64,000 nucleotides of DNA from Typha latifolia. Taxonomy: Eukaryota; Streptophyta; Magnoliopsida; Poales; Typhaceae. This document shows positions 1 through 12,900 of this stretch, in pieces; position 1 is the first letter of the stretch, and every line of letters begins with the position of its first letter. The translations under genes and the position numbers were made by a program. Location of the stretch: positions 12,772,001 through 12,836,000 of the forward strand of contig CM034103.1 in NCBI GenBank assembly GCA_019914945.1, in the 5' to 3' direction. The notes beneath the pieces are model-generated. The model ran no database searches and was not told the origin of the DNA. It saw only the letters and a list, made by a program, of their open reading frames with translations.

Positions 1-906
1 CTAACAGCTTGTTGATATTGTTGTTGACATATTGTAGTCCAGTAGTATATAGGAATATTAAAATCCTAATTGAGTTGTGAGATGCATATCAGGATGGGAT
101 GTCTCTTAAGTATCTTATCATGTCTATTTATTAAGGGAACTTCATGCCATTTTTGAATGGTTCCTAGCAAGAACATCCCCTGTATATTGTAAGTTCAAAT
201 ATATGAAATTAGTTCATCTTGGGCTAGGTTCCTCCTTCGTACACTGTTTAGGCTATTCAATTGAGTTAACCGAGGCACGTGATCATAGGGCATAGATTAC
301 ACACAAATTATGCTTCATAGCATTTTCAGTTGAGATAATGTTGAGACTTGTAATTTCTATGAACAACAATGTTTTGCAAACACTTGAGAGTTGGAGACAT
401 ATAATATGCAGTAGTAGTTTTTGAAAAGATACTTGGCAAAAAATCATGGAAGAGGTAATCAGTTATTCTATCTACTTGGGAGGAAGAGGAAAAGGTAAAT
501 AGAGGAAAGATCTAGAGTATCGTATTGGTGGAATATGACTTGATTTGCCAATTTAAAGGGGCAAAACATTTAACAATGGAAGTTATTCGTGCTGTTTGCA
601 AATGGAGGTATTTAATAAAGTGTTTAAGCTCATGCTTAGATAAGATGAAGTCGTCAAAGTTCTACTAAGATGCGTGGGTAATTTCATATGAAAAGAAAAG
701 GTAAACAATAACAATACTAATCATATGCTAGACCTGGTTAAATCTTTGGAACTTAATTTTCTTGTACAAGTTTTAAGCAGCATTTCTGTACAGCAAGGTA
801 TATTTGAAATACTACTGATTTGTTCCATTAAGAATTCATTTCATGCTTTTCTTTTTTCCGCATAGATAACTTGTGGAATATTCTCTAAAACACGACACTT
901 CTGCAG

Positions 907-2677
907 GTGTATACCCTTTAGATACAGAAATCGTGAAAACAGTGGTGACGAAAAGAACAAGGTTGTTGAAGTTCTTATGATAAACTCACAAAGTGGACCA
1001 GGCCTTTTGTTTCCCAAGGTATGACAGTTAATGTGAGAATATTCATGGTAGCATGGAGAAATTTTATCCCACTGCTGCTAAAAGCAGCCAGATGGAACAC
1101 TCTTTAGCAATGCTTTGGCAATTATTTCTTTGATATGGTAAAACTCTGTGTATATTATTGACGTCTTCCTTTTGGAGATAACAAACGAGGGATCAACTTC
1201 CCGTAGCTATTCCATTCTCAATGTCTTAGTCTATGATATCTTGCTTTATATTCTGCATCACTTTTACTGAGAATATTTTAAAGAGGGCAGATGATACCTT
1301 CTCTTCCAACAGCACCCAATTTTCTATTATTTTGATTGTTTCCAGGTTCAGTATTACTTTGTTGTCCCCTCAATTTACTCAATGGTCTAGATTTGCATAA
1401 ATTGAAGTTTGAAGAACTTTTCAAGAGTACTTTTCATCTTTTATGGTTTTACTACATGCTAATTAATATTTTTTTCTAATTTCTTTTTATATTTTTTGTT
1501 TACCTTGAAAAAGAAAGTATCTGTGAGGCATCTTTTACTGTTGGTATGTCATGCTGTCTTAGGGAGGATGGGAAAATGATGAAACCGTTGAAGAGGCAGC
1601 TGTACGAGAAGCTGTTGAGGAAGCGGGGGTTCGAGGAGATATAACAGTAAATGATCTTAACTCTTCGATATGTTTGCATGTTTATTATTCTTTACCATTC
1701 TGAGATACTTGGAAGCAGTTTAATCTCCGGAAGATAGGGTTGGTCATAACTAAACTAAAATCAGGATTTGAAACCATTATAGATTTTTCTGTCAAAGGTA
1801 TCTCTAAAGAAATGTCTGTTTGGTATTTCTGCTGAAGCTTTTAATAAATATTTGTTTGAGTTATTATTAGCTTTACATCAGTTTTTCATGCGTGAATGAG
1901 AAAATTTCTCCTTTGTCAAATATATTATGAGTTTTGCGTTGATTTATGGTCATGCATACATACCTACACAGATATAGTTCCTTGTGTATGTAGATATCTA
2001 TATCTGTAAACATAATACTCTATTTCACACAGACGTTATTGCAACTAAACTCAATAAGACGTTTCATCTTTCTACTCATTTGATCAGGGCTGTGAAGCTG
2101 TGGAGGAAAAACAGTGGATTCATATATAGTTTTTGCTCTATATTACAAACACTATTAGACTGGTCATGTGCAGGCTGAGCAGCACTTAGATTCTTGGTGG
2201 CAAATGAAGTAACCAAATGTCAGACAAGGAACTGTTAGGACGAAGTTACAAAGGGATCTTGTTATCATAATCTGAGCAATCATTTCTTGGTTTAATATAC
2301 ATAGATTGCTTATTTTCATGCTCAGATGTTTGTTTAGCTGATTCATGATATGATGTATTCGCATATTGTTTGTTCACCGAGCTGGCTTATTAATGTTGCA
2401 GGAATGCTTGGGATTCTATTATTTCAAGAGCAAAAGTCACCAAGATGAGTTCTGCCCCGAAGGCTTATGCAAGGGCGCAATGTTTGCAATGCATGTTAGG
2501 GAGGAGCTTGACTCATGGCCCGAACAGAGCACCCGTCAGAGGAGCTGGCTTTCAGTTCCTGAAGCGATGGAGAGATGTCGGCATCCATGGATGCAGGAAG
2601 CCCTTCTCAAGGGATTTTCTAAGTGGCAGGTTGGTTCCACTTCCAAAGAAGTTAATCCTAGCCTCGACTCAGCATGA
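907..2677 (+). CDS. Nudix hydrolase (NUDT12/13/16-like), 3' part only
   Basis: Three exons are visible: 907-1018, 1563-1646 and 2402-2677. All keep one frame across GT-AG introns and give about 157 residues, with the stop at 2675-2677. Exon 1563-1646 carries a complete Nudix box matching G-x5-E-x7-R-E-U-x-E-E-x-G-U (GGWENDE...REAVEEAGV), whose glutamates bind the catalytic metal. The preceding exon reads CIPFRYRN... and the last reads YYFKSKSHQDEF...WPEQSTRQRSWLSVPEA, the pattern of plant NUDT12/13/16-type hydrolases. That family hydrolyses nucleoside-diphosphate-linked substrates such as Ap5A/Ap6A and diphosphoinositol phosphates, often in mitochondria; substrate and location here are inferred from the family. 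The first coding exon, which would carry the start codon and any transit peptide, is not in bases 1-906 as far as I can see, so the gene is cut by the window edge. Its 3' end converges on DJC50. Confidence 0.9.
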
Positions 2678-4100
2678 GCTAGATGATCCAGTTCTCAGAG
2701 CTTTTCACTAGGTTTTGTTTTGTTTTTGGGGGTTTTTTTTCTTTCTTTCCATTCTTCAGACGATACAAAGCATTTGGGATGCTTAGTTGTCTGAAAACAT
2801 CTAGGAAGTGATCTACTCCAAAACATTGGATGTATCTTAGTAACTTTGTTTCAATATCTGTTTTTTGGAAGGAATCTGTACAGTGCTGGCACATGCTCTT
2901 TTATGTCATTCCATTCTCGTGCTAAAACGATGGTGATTTTTTTTTCTCGATCACCAGACTCAGAAGCATGTTTTCATGAAACAGTGTTGCCTATCTTTAG
3001 TCGTTTTTTTTTTTTTTGTACTTCGTATTAGTTGTGAATCTACACAGTGATGCCTTGAAGAATTGATGTAGGGTTGACTGGTCGAAATGTGGTCAGTGCG
3101 TTCGAAGAGAGCACGCCCAACTACGACGAGTTCAAAGGTTAGATACAGTTGGTTAAAAGAGCCAACATTCTTTAGATATAAAGTCCCTTAATAAAAATTT
3201 TACTAAATTTTAGTCAGTATATTTAGATTTCAAATTGTAGTCGTCCCGTCGCAAAGCTACTGTTTCAAACTAAACCCACCGAGACTCGCCTAAGCTGTCG
3301 TGTTGACGTAACCTACTAGGTTTTACTAAAGTTAATTGGGGTGTACCCGTCAGCTGTACATTGGCTCACGATATGCATGCAGTTACACAATGCCCATATC
3401 GGTACAACAACAAGGGCCTTTGTTAGCTTAATGAGTCGCTTTGCAGTCTGATCCCTGTACTTGAGTGGAATGCTCCAGTATCGTATCATTAGAGAAACAT
3501 AAAGATGCATCAAAGAGGTCCTCAGCAGACAGAGAAAGATTGCACAAATGATCTTAGATATGAAATTTCTCAGCATCCTCTTTCAGAAAGGATGGCTGCT
3601 CCTATGGTGTACGAATCTTATACATGTACGTGTAACAGCATAATGTTTTCACAAAGTATAAGAATAGACATAGAGAAAAGAATACGAGTACTTTCTACTA
3701 TGACACAACAAACATTCTGTTTTCAATAGGTATTAACAGATATTAGGTTCGTGATCTATCACTCTGTTTGATACCCTGTAATCCTCCAAGTTAAACATTT
3801 TAACAATACACGATTGATCTAGACGCAGCCTCTCTGGTGATCTATGCGTGGTGTTTGTATGCACACTGCAGTGATCAAAGTTGGAAAAAGAAAAGGAAGT
3901 GGGAAAGAACATATCTCGTATATCAGAGCAGGTGCTCAAAATCTGTTGATGTTGTATGCACTGGCAGATTGTGAGGATGGCCTCATTGGAGGCCTTCGCT
4001 TTTAATGCAGTAAGGTGTACGATTTTGTAAAGAGCAAAAAGGATGCTGGGACTCTACGATTAATCTTGGGTGGAAATAAGCATTCTCTGTCGGAAACCAT
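2678..4100. other. Convergent intergenic spacer and 3' UTRs
   Basis: About 1.4 kb between the stop codons of the Nudix gene (+) and DJC50 (-). It should hold both 3' UTRs. Short open frames here have no recognisable motif and no coding-like composition. I see no RNA gene or transposon ends. Confidence 0.5.
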
Positions 4101-7100
4101 CTATCGCCGACGCTTTGATTCTCTTCGCCTCTCTGCCAGATAGTTTTCCATGTTACCTTTCTCCCACAGACGTCTCAGGACAAGATCATTCTTGACAGAT
4201 TCATCTGAAACACAATGAACATGGTATTAATGATACTGGCATTTTATAAAGTTGCATATTGTATGGCATGCTTATGTTGCTAGAAAAGTCTTTCAGTTCG
4301 GAATAGATCTTTCTAAATGTATACCCAATTGGTGAATATTCTAATGTGTCCATATTTTACCAGGAGTACATACACAAATTGTATGTTTGTAGTCGTTTAA
4401 TGTACGGTAGACTATGAGCTTAACAGAATTACCTTGAAACATTCTTTTTTTGATCAACCTCATGCATTCCAAAGGCATAATAGCCAATAATAAGAAATTA
4501 AATTGTTACTCGAACCATTTCAGACTGTTACACATCTTTTCTGCTAATACGAAGACAGTTTGGAATCAGAATTTTCATTTATTCTCCTTGCATTCATTGT
4601 CCTTTTATTTCGTGTCCAAGTATGCTTCTCACTAAAAGACAAATAATATGCATATGTTTAAAAAACCTTGTTCAAGATTCAAGACAATAATGTGGTTTTC
4701 AACCAGAGAACTTATGAAGACAATCAAATATAAGTTGTCCATAAGAGATAGGCATCAACCTGTTTGCATCCACCTTTTCATGGTTAAATGACCAAATGGA
4801 AGGTTGAGGGACATAAAATCTAAACAAGTTTAGATATATTGGACAGTTTATTAACAATTTCTGCACATAACCAATCAACAAGATCCACTGTGCCCAATCT
4901 GTGCTTCCACCTATAAACAGTATTCTTGGGTAGAAGCTTCTAGTAGAATCAAAACCCAAAGCCTATTGTTCCAACTTAGATCACAAAGACAAATACTTGA
5001 TTAAGAACCCATACTATTAATGTGATAAAAAAACATTTTATTAAAAAAAGATCAAAGGAACATTTGATTTGCTTATAAAAGATAAACATACAAGTGTAAT
5101 ATTTGATCAAGCAAAACGATTATTTTACAAAGATCCAAGTTTAGACAGTAAGTACCAATATTTCTCCATGCGCTGGGAGGCACTTTGAGGCAAGTCTGTG
5201 TCAAGTAACAGGCATCATCCCATGAAAATGGGTATCTCTTTATCTGATATCTCCAAAACCAACAAATATTCCACAACAATATCTGTCAAGTAAAATTATA
5301 TAAGTACTTGAACTCAGTCATGACTGACATGTGTGCCTGTAGTCCTATACGTAATCTATTGCAGAAAATTTTTCAAAGCGGTGGTTGAAATTGAGGAGCT
5401 AATGCAACAAAGTCAAGCACAACTAATTTAAACAAAAGTTCATACTAACCTTGCCTAGAGTGTACGGTAAAAGAATAAACTGGATGCCATACAGTTTCCA
5501 CATGGAGGGTTTCTCAGCCCCTTGTATTTGCAGTTCAAGTTCATTGCTAAGCTCTTCTTCCACCTTCCTGGCATGAATAATCAAGCCATTGAATCATCAG
5601 AAATGGTTTTTGTCTTTTGATAAAAACAAAATAAATGGTCATAGGGCATGAATAAGACGAAGTAAATTATCTTTTTCTCTAGAGAATGTCACTTCAACCG
5701 ACAGTTACATTTCCTATGGTTCACATTAATCCATGATCAAGGATAACAGTATTTTCAAGTACAAAACACTCTTAACAGAGATAATTCAGTGAATTATGCT
5801 AGAAGCAAACTAACAAAACTACAATGGACTCTACCTGCAATTCTGTAAGCCTGTTAAATCTAGAAAATATAGATTATTTTTCTTACTTGTCAATTTGCTT
5901 TTGACCTTTCTTTTTGTTCGATATTCCACCAGTGCGTTCTAGTTCCAATGCCTTCAGCCTATTTTTATATGCAGGTGTCTTCTTGACCATGCTTACAGCC
6001 TGCAACAAACATATAAGAAACTAAATTGTTAGTAAGGTGCCGATAACCAATTAATGAGGCTGCATCACAATTCATGTTAAAGTATACCATTGTAACCACT
6101 AATTAGCAGTTAGAAGATAATCCACTTTATTCACGAAGAGGATAAAAAATAAAAGTGTAAATCCAAGAGTTCCAGAGTCCAGATGATAGAATTGTAACTA
6201 AGAGCTTAGAAGGACCTAAATGAAATTATTTTCAGAGGGGATAAAACATGGAGACCTAAAAAAACTTACGAGGAAAGGCAAATACATACCATTGGACATC
6301 AAGTCTTGAAAGGAAGGAGATAACACGGGCCACAGGATCATTCATTTGTGTCCAATGTTTCAGAAACCCAAAGAACTTAAATCCTATGTTATCTAAGTGG
6401 ATGTCATTGGAATGAAGAATGATGTTTCTCAACATTTAGTATCACCTGTATAGTCTTCTCAATTCTCATAATATCCATCTCATTCGTAAGGTTGACATAA
6501 AGTATCAAAAGTAGAAACCAGCAAGAAGTTATTAGTTTAAGTTATTTAAATTACTACTAACTTCTGAAAGACTAAAACTCTAAAAGGTTTTGATGATTCA
6601 CAAGTTAAACTAATCACATAAGCCTCCAGCAAGAAGCTCGATACAAGAAGGCATAGTAAGTCAAAAGTCAAGAAATTGCATCTTCTTAAAGCACATATGA
6701 TCTCAATACCTGTGTATACCTTGTCCACTGATTTAGATATTGGAATGCAGAAACAACTAACATAAGGCCCAGGAAAACAGCTCGAGGATCCTACAAATAC
6801 ACACATATGTATAAGGGGCAAGTTGTAGTTTGTATTTTCTAAATCACTCATTAATTTAATGACATGTAAACAAGATAATATAAGAAAAGCTTACTGTTTT
6901 ATGTCCGTAATATGCATGATAGTAGCGGGCTGTATTGTAAAATATCTGAAACAAAAAGAAAGAGCATCATAACATCATCAGCAGTCTAGAATTGCTAGAG
7001 AAGATATAATCCCATACCAGTGACATTAATAGCACAATAAAGTTTTATTCTAGTCAACTTGATTATTACATCTATACTGTCTATAGATAATTTAATACAA

Positions 7101-8543
7101 GAAATCAAACTATTCTTAAAATTCGCATCAATCTATCTTACTTCTTTCTTATTACAAGATCCTTTAAAAAATGCAGAAGTGCATTTAAAATATCAACTTC
7201 TTTTGCCTGATTCAAATTTCAATTAAGTTTTGAAAGTCATGCCACGTATGCAATTTAACATCACTATGGTAATAAAGACACCAAGAATTGAAGGTTGGCA
7301 TCTAGCAACTTTCTTGGTAATCATAGAAAATTATGTGGACCTACAATTCAATGGTGGATTCTTACAAACTATCATGCTAACAAATTCAGCATAACTGAGA
7401 TTTGAAAGAATGTCATGAAAAGTGATACCTTCTCTGGATGTGCAATTGCATAGTCATATTGCTCCCTTGTAGATTCATCTTTCAAAATCTGATAAATCAA
7501 GTAGAAAATAGAAGTCAATACTCATGTCATCATAGATTTAATTGGAGTTAACTTAACTGGTGTGACCCTATATGAGGTGAGAAATTTCCCATGCCCAAGA
7601 TTAGGCTGGCATGATGCATTAACAGCCGATAAAAAGTGGCCCTTTGAAGTGTATCCTTACCACATCCACTCCTTTTCACGCCTTCCCTAAAATGTGTTTT
7701 AGATATCTAGATGATTAGCAGAGACAGTACGATTTCCTTAAAGCCATAATCTATTGTGTCTTTTCCTTAATGTTGACAACAACAAAAAAATGCCAAACCT
7801 TTAATCCCAACTATCTGCGGTGAGCAAATATGGATCCTTTTCTGACATTCATCTAAGTACTAGCATGTCATCTCTTACTAATTCCTCCCAGGTTAGTTTC
7901 AGTCTTCTTCTTCCCCTCCCTCTTGCTACGTTCTCCCCATTATGGGGCACAAATTTCTATCAGCCAAAACATAGGAAGCCATTTTATTTCTCTTATTTTA
8001 TTTTATTTCTCTACTAACTAATGAGTTTGTACAATATAATTCAACTAAAGTGTTAACAGGAAACAAATTGTGAACACAGTCGTTAAATCGTTAATAACGA
8101 CCAAACATTCACCTCATAAGCATTCGCGATCTTGACGAACAGCTTCTTGGACTCAGGATCAGGATTCTTATCCGGATGACTGAGAAAAATGAATACAAGC
8201 ATCAGAAAACAACACACACGCATACACATTCAAATCTGCAAACATTGAGATCCAATTCCAGCAACGTACTATTTCAGAGACAGCTTGTAGTAAGCTTTCT
8301 TGATCTCGGAGGCATTGGCGCTCTGGGAAACCCTAACGGCAAGGAACGATCGATTAGTCGAAGGAAAACGAACGATCTGGTGAACGGGAAACGGGAGAGA
8401 GGGGCGAGATGCTACCCGAGGAGATCGTAGCAGTCGTCCTCGTCGCAGTAGATGGACCAAGCGGTTGGGATTCGGAGGAGGAGGATTAAGAAGAAGAAGA
8501 GAAGAAGAGACGAGGAGGAGGAGGAGATCGCAAGCCCACCCAT
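4101..8543 (-). CDS. DJC50: ER membrane J-domain protein, DNAJ 50 (DNAJC25-like)
   Basis: Ten exons on the minus strand, in transcription order: 8543-8416, 8332-8270, 8179-8113, 7488-7429, 6945-6895, 6790-6710, 5999-5887, 5567-5450, 5282-5156, 4204-4101. All introns are GT-AG and the sum is 912 nt, or 303 residues, the usual family length. The ATG at 8543 opens a signal peptide (LLLFFFLILLLRIPTAWS) followed by YCDEDDCYDLLG and a J domain with HPD at about residues 65-67. A hydrophobic segment (AVFLGLMLVVSAFQYL) comes next, then a basic tail ending RRESKRRR. This matches plant DNAJ 50 and animal DNAJC25, with a lumenal J domain that would stimulate an ER Hsp70 (BiP). An upstream in-frame ATG at 8669 would only add a GA-rich leader, so I chose 8543. 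Intron 3 carries a SINE-like remnant. Confidence 0.93.
7745..7965 (+). repeat. Degenerate Au-SINE-like fragment in DJC50 intron 3
   Basis: The order of elements is a CAA-rich run (gacaacaacaaaaaaatgcc), then 'taatcccaact', then 'aaatatggatccttttctgacattca', then 'tcccaggttagtttcagtcttcttcttcccc'. This follows the 3' half of plant Au-type SINEs as I remember them. No target-site duplication or intact Pol III boxes are obvious, so it is an old decayed copy. The identification rests on memory of the consensus. Confidence 0.4.
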
Positions 8544-9711
8544 CGTCCTTCCTCTTTCTATCTCTCCCTCGTCTTCTGTTCTCCGGTTCGAGGGGAGGGT
8601 TTTATTAGCATCGAACGCACCTATGAGCTCACTGCAGACAGGATCGCCTGCAGTCTCATTTGTAGGCATTTCCTGCAGCGGGCGTAAGTTTTGAGTTTTT
8701 TTTTAACCGCAAGTTTTAATTTTTGTTAAAAAAAATAAGATTAATTACACTTATTAAATCCTACTGACTTTGAAATTTTACTTGTATCATAATTTAATAT
8801 AAAGTATTTTTCCATTAAATTTACTCATCATATCTTATTATTTGAATTTAAAATAAAATGTGCTTTTAACCTTTTAATCTTCTAAAATTTTAAATTTATA
8901 AATCTTAAATCTTAAATCTTAAATATTATCTAACTATCATAATGTCCCTCTCTAAAATATATAATTATGGGATACAAAAATATAAGATTTATATATTTTT
9001 ATTATTAATACGATAAAGGCATTATGATAATTTATACTTTAATTTAATAGTTACACGTTAACAAGAAGAATTATACGAAAAATAAGCAATAATTCTATGT
9101 CCAGTGTAATTATCCCTATAAATAAATGACATCACGTCACAAATTACCCCCTAATCGAGAGTTTAGCATTTGAGGGAGGTTCAGGTTCGTGAGAGCACTG
9201 GGAGGGAAACGTGAGAAGAAAGAAAGACTATAAAGCCAAAGGAGTTCTTGTTGAACTCTCTTCTCCATTGCCTGTCCCAGTTCCCACTCTACGCTCTCGG
9301 TCGACTCTCGGATCGATCGCAGCTCAATTCGGGTGGGTCGCGATCCATTTCTCCGATGGTCATCGATGGAATGCCACCCTTCTCCTCCTTTCCAGGCTCT
9401 AATCTTTCGATTCCCATCTCTTCTTGGTCCACTCGGATTGCTTTCGTGCATCTTAGATTGCTTCTTCTTGGAAGGAATCGTGGTTCCGCATCTGGGTTCT
9501 TTCAAATTTTTTTGTTCATATTTCGCTTTACCATTTGGGTAGCTTTATATAATTTTGATAAGAGTCTTAATCTTGTTTTTATTGCAAGAATCTTTTCAAT
9601 GGATGCTTAGTTCTATTATGAGAATGTACATCTTAGTTTTCTCTGTTCTTGAATTTGCTTGGCATCGGATTCTTGGATGTTAAAGATTGTTATCGAGAGA
9701 GGCATAATAGA
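8544..9711. promoter_or_regulatory. Shared divergent upstream region of DJC50 and the RING E3 gene
   Basis: About 1.2 kb lies between the DJC50 start and the ancestral start of the RING gene. Bases 8544-8700 are GA/CT-rich, probably the DJC50 leader. Bases 8700-9130 are very AT-rich with short direct repeats such as three copies of 'aaatctt' near 8900-8925. Bases 9170-9700 look like the 5' UTR and a possible leader intron of the RING gene. Open frames here overlap on both strands and have no family match. Confidence 0.4.
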
Positions 9712-9938
9712 ATGACCGCGATGGTTGCTATATAGGTGTCAATCTTCTTCCTTCTATGTCCATTGAAGAGGAGGGAAGCAGGAACAAGAGAAAATCCCGA
9801 GCTGATCTTGCATGTCAGTGCATTGCAAAACGATCGTCCCATCTGTGAATTATTAGCCACGGGGAAGAATCTTGAACACCATTCCAGTGTTTGTGATTGT
9901 GCACGACTCTTATCTGCGGCGCCAGAGGTTGCCTAGAA
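9712..9938 (+). pseudogene. Decayed, frame-broken N-terminal segment of the RING E3 gene
   Basis: Upstream of the long open frame, three blocks resemble the family N-terminus but sit in alternating frames. An ATG at 9712 gives MTAMVAI and then a stop at 9733. A second frame from 9735 reads GVNLLPSMSIEEEGSRNKRK and continues SRAD before a stop at 9846. The first frame then resumes from about 9800 with LQNDRPICELLATGKNLEHH and SSVCDCARLLSAAPEV, until a stop at 9931. The main frame starts at ATG 9939. The block GSRNKRKxRAD is a conserved N-terminal motif of RF298/RF4-type proteins as I know the family. Either small insertions and deletions have scrambled this region, or the assembly carries base errors here. 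Confidence 0.5.
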
Positions 9939-12900
9939 ATGGAGAACTCGCAAGAAGAGGCAGGTTGGAGCAAAGATACAAAAACCCAGCTTGAGGAGAT
10001 TCTGTTAAGTAATTTGGACTCATTGGTTAAGAATGCAGTCAAGATTATATCCTCTTATGGGTACACTGAGGAGGTCGCGATGAATGCCGTGTTGATTTCG
10101 GGGTACCGTTATGCTAGCTGTGATCCCATATCGAATACCGTGGAGAAAGCTTTGGTAATGCTAGAGGGCTGGGAAGATGTGTGTTCTTGTCCGAGAGAGA
10201 ATCTCTCTGAAGATTTGGAGAAGTTTGAGAGATGGGTGCTGGCAGATATGGTGAGCTTGCTTATGGAGGTCTGTCCAATCATAACTAGAGGTGATGCTAT
10301 GTGGTGCTTGCTAATTTGTGACATGAATATATTCAGTAACAGGAGTGTGAATCTTCCGAGTGGCAGTGGTAAGGATGAGTCGTCAGACAGTCCTCCAGCA
10401 CAACTACTTGGTCTGGGTTCTAATTCCAGAGCTATTATTTCTCCAGTTAAGACTACTGGATCTAGGAGGCTGGCTGCCATGCTACCCTATCATCAAAATA
10501 CAAGATCTGAAACTCCAACTGTGCTTGACATCATGAGTTTATATATTAGAAGGTTAAAAGCCATAAAAGATTTGGAGAAAATGCTATCGAATCTTAAGCC
10601 TATGAATGGGAGTCCAGTTACTTCATCTGATAATATGGACTCATCTTCTCCATCTGCTACTCACTCTCTCCAAGAAGAGAAGCCTGTGAATAGTCAGAAT
10701 GTCCATGTAAGCAGTTCTAAGGGGAATTCCATTCCTAGACAAAAGTCAATTCACTTCGATAAGAGTTGTCGAGGATTGGGATCTAAAGCAGCTCCAAGGA
10801 CAAGTAAACACAGTGAATCAGAAAATTTGTTATTGTGCAGAAAATGCAAGTCTATCTCAGACTCTTCTGGTAAAAACTTGAAGACCTCATTAAAAGTAGG
10901 CAAAGCAATGAGAACAAATGCATCACAAGGAGATGCAACTGTCAATCTTTCTTTTAGTGCTGGACTGACTTCATCATTTGGTAAAAATCCAGTGCATAGC
11001 CCACCTCCAAATTCTATGCCAAACACTGAGCTTTCTGTGCCACTGCCATCTACAAGAAGCAGTTTGATTAGCACTAAACTGGATTGTAATGTTGAGCCCC
11101 CAATTTGCAGCAAATCTGAATGTTGTTCGTATGATAAGATGTGTAAAGACTGTGTTCCACGAGATAAGAGAGATGAGATGGCCCTAAAACTAGTTCCATA
11201 TATGAAAGAATTGCAGGCACAGAATGAGTTCTGGACTAACTGGGCTCAGTGTAAGGTGATGCAAGTAGTCAAAAGGCTGCGCATAGACAAGGCTGAGCTC
11301 CAATTACTCAGGAAAGAAAAGGAAGAGAGGCAGAATTTGGAAGAAAGCACCAAGAAGAAACATGCAGAGATTGAAATTGCAATAATGAGGGCTAAGGAAC
11401 ATGTTGAAAGGGCTAATGTTGATGCACTCAGGCTTGAAATTGAGAATGACAACCTTATGCTTGAAATGGAGGTTGCAAAGTTGCTTTCTGTACAATCACC
11501 AGCTAAGTGCCAAGAATTTTCGTGGAAAGAAATAGACACAGTCAAAATGCTGCAGAAAAGGGAGAAACTGAAGGATCTTTTGCAAGAGGAGCTTGTGGCT
11601 GAAGAACGTAAGTTTTCTCAGCTACAGCAACAACTTGAAAAAGCTAAACAGCATCAAGATCAGTTGCAGGTAATTCTCTCTTTATCTTGACTCATCCCTC
11701 CCTCTGATCTGCGTGTTTGTGCAAATGATAGTGAAACAGCCCGGTGCAATAAATGTATTCCCCTATTAGCAATGAAATTAGTTAGTTTTGCTTTCTGATA
11801 AGTCTGTAATTGGTCATACAATGGATACTGTTTTGCTAGCAGATTTCAAGATGAAATATCTACTTGATTGAAGTGAATATGAATATTTTATAAGGCTGTA
11901 CAAGATCAATTGTCAATATTATTGTCTTGCAAGGAAAAAATGCCAGCATATGTGGAACTGATTTTTATCTTCTTGCAATGCCTACAAAAACTTGTTTCAG
12001 CCATCTCTCTAACAATCAAAGTTGCAGCGTAGTTAAGCAATCTGGTATGGTTCCATTAAAGAATTGTTAACTGGATAAAGAAGAAAGTAACATAGGTTAG
12101 GATTTTGAGTCTGGATACTGTGAAAGAAAAATCATTGTATGTTGGATCTGATGGACAATGATCAACTACAAGACTGAAACTTTATTAAAATTTGCATCTT
12201 TACTGTCTATTTGTCAATTATTCTCATAGGTGTGAATATATATGTTGTATAACTCTAGCAACTAGAAGAGTTATCTGCGACGACTCGTTGTCTCAGGTGG
12301 CAAAAGTAAGCAAGCAGTTAAACATCGTAGATCACATTGAACTTTATAGATTTAGATTCTGTTCTTGGTTCAATGTCTTTTCTTCTGCCATTTTTTAGTC
12401 ACAACCATTCCATTTCAAACCCCACATTAATTTATATATCTATATACACGTATATAGGCATGTATTTATGAGTATATGTATGCGGAGACGAGAATGGTCA
12501 AAACAACTCCATTTGCATCTTAGTTGAAGTCAGCTGCTTGGTTGCTTCTTAAAGTTGGACACCTTTTAAAGAGCCGGTGCATATATTAGTATATGCATGT
12601 ATAAGCTAATCATAATTTTTCTTTGCTCACTCATGCTAATATATGGTTTCCTTTTCATTTTGAGTTTTGAGATTTTTGTTTCTGGAGTCAGTTAAGAGTT
12701 AAATTCTTAGGAGGGTTACATTTATCATCCAATATCCATATTTGCATGCGGCTATTTGTATATACGCATAAGCTATTATAGTTTTTGTTTCCATTTGTGT
12801 GCTAGCATATCCTTTCCTTTTCATTTGGAGCTCAGAGATTTTTGTGTCTGGTGTCATTTAAGAGTTAATCTTAAGAGTGTTACATTTGTTATCCATCTTT

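Noticed and set aside
9137..9505. 122-codon minus-strand frame in the RING E3 leader
   Set aside because: It overlaps open frames on the other strand in the same GC-richer leader, and the product resembles no family.
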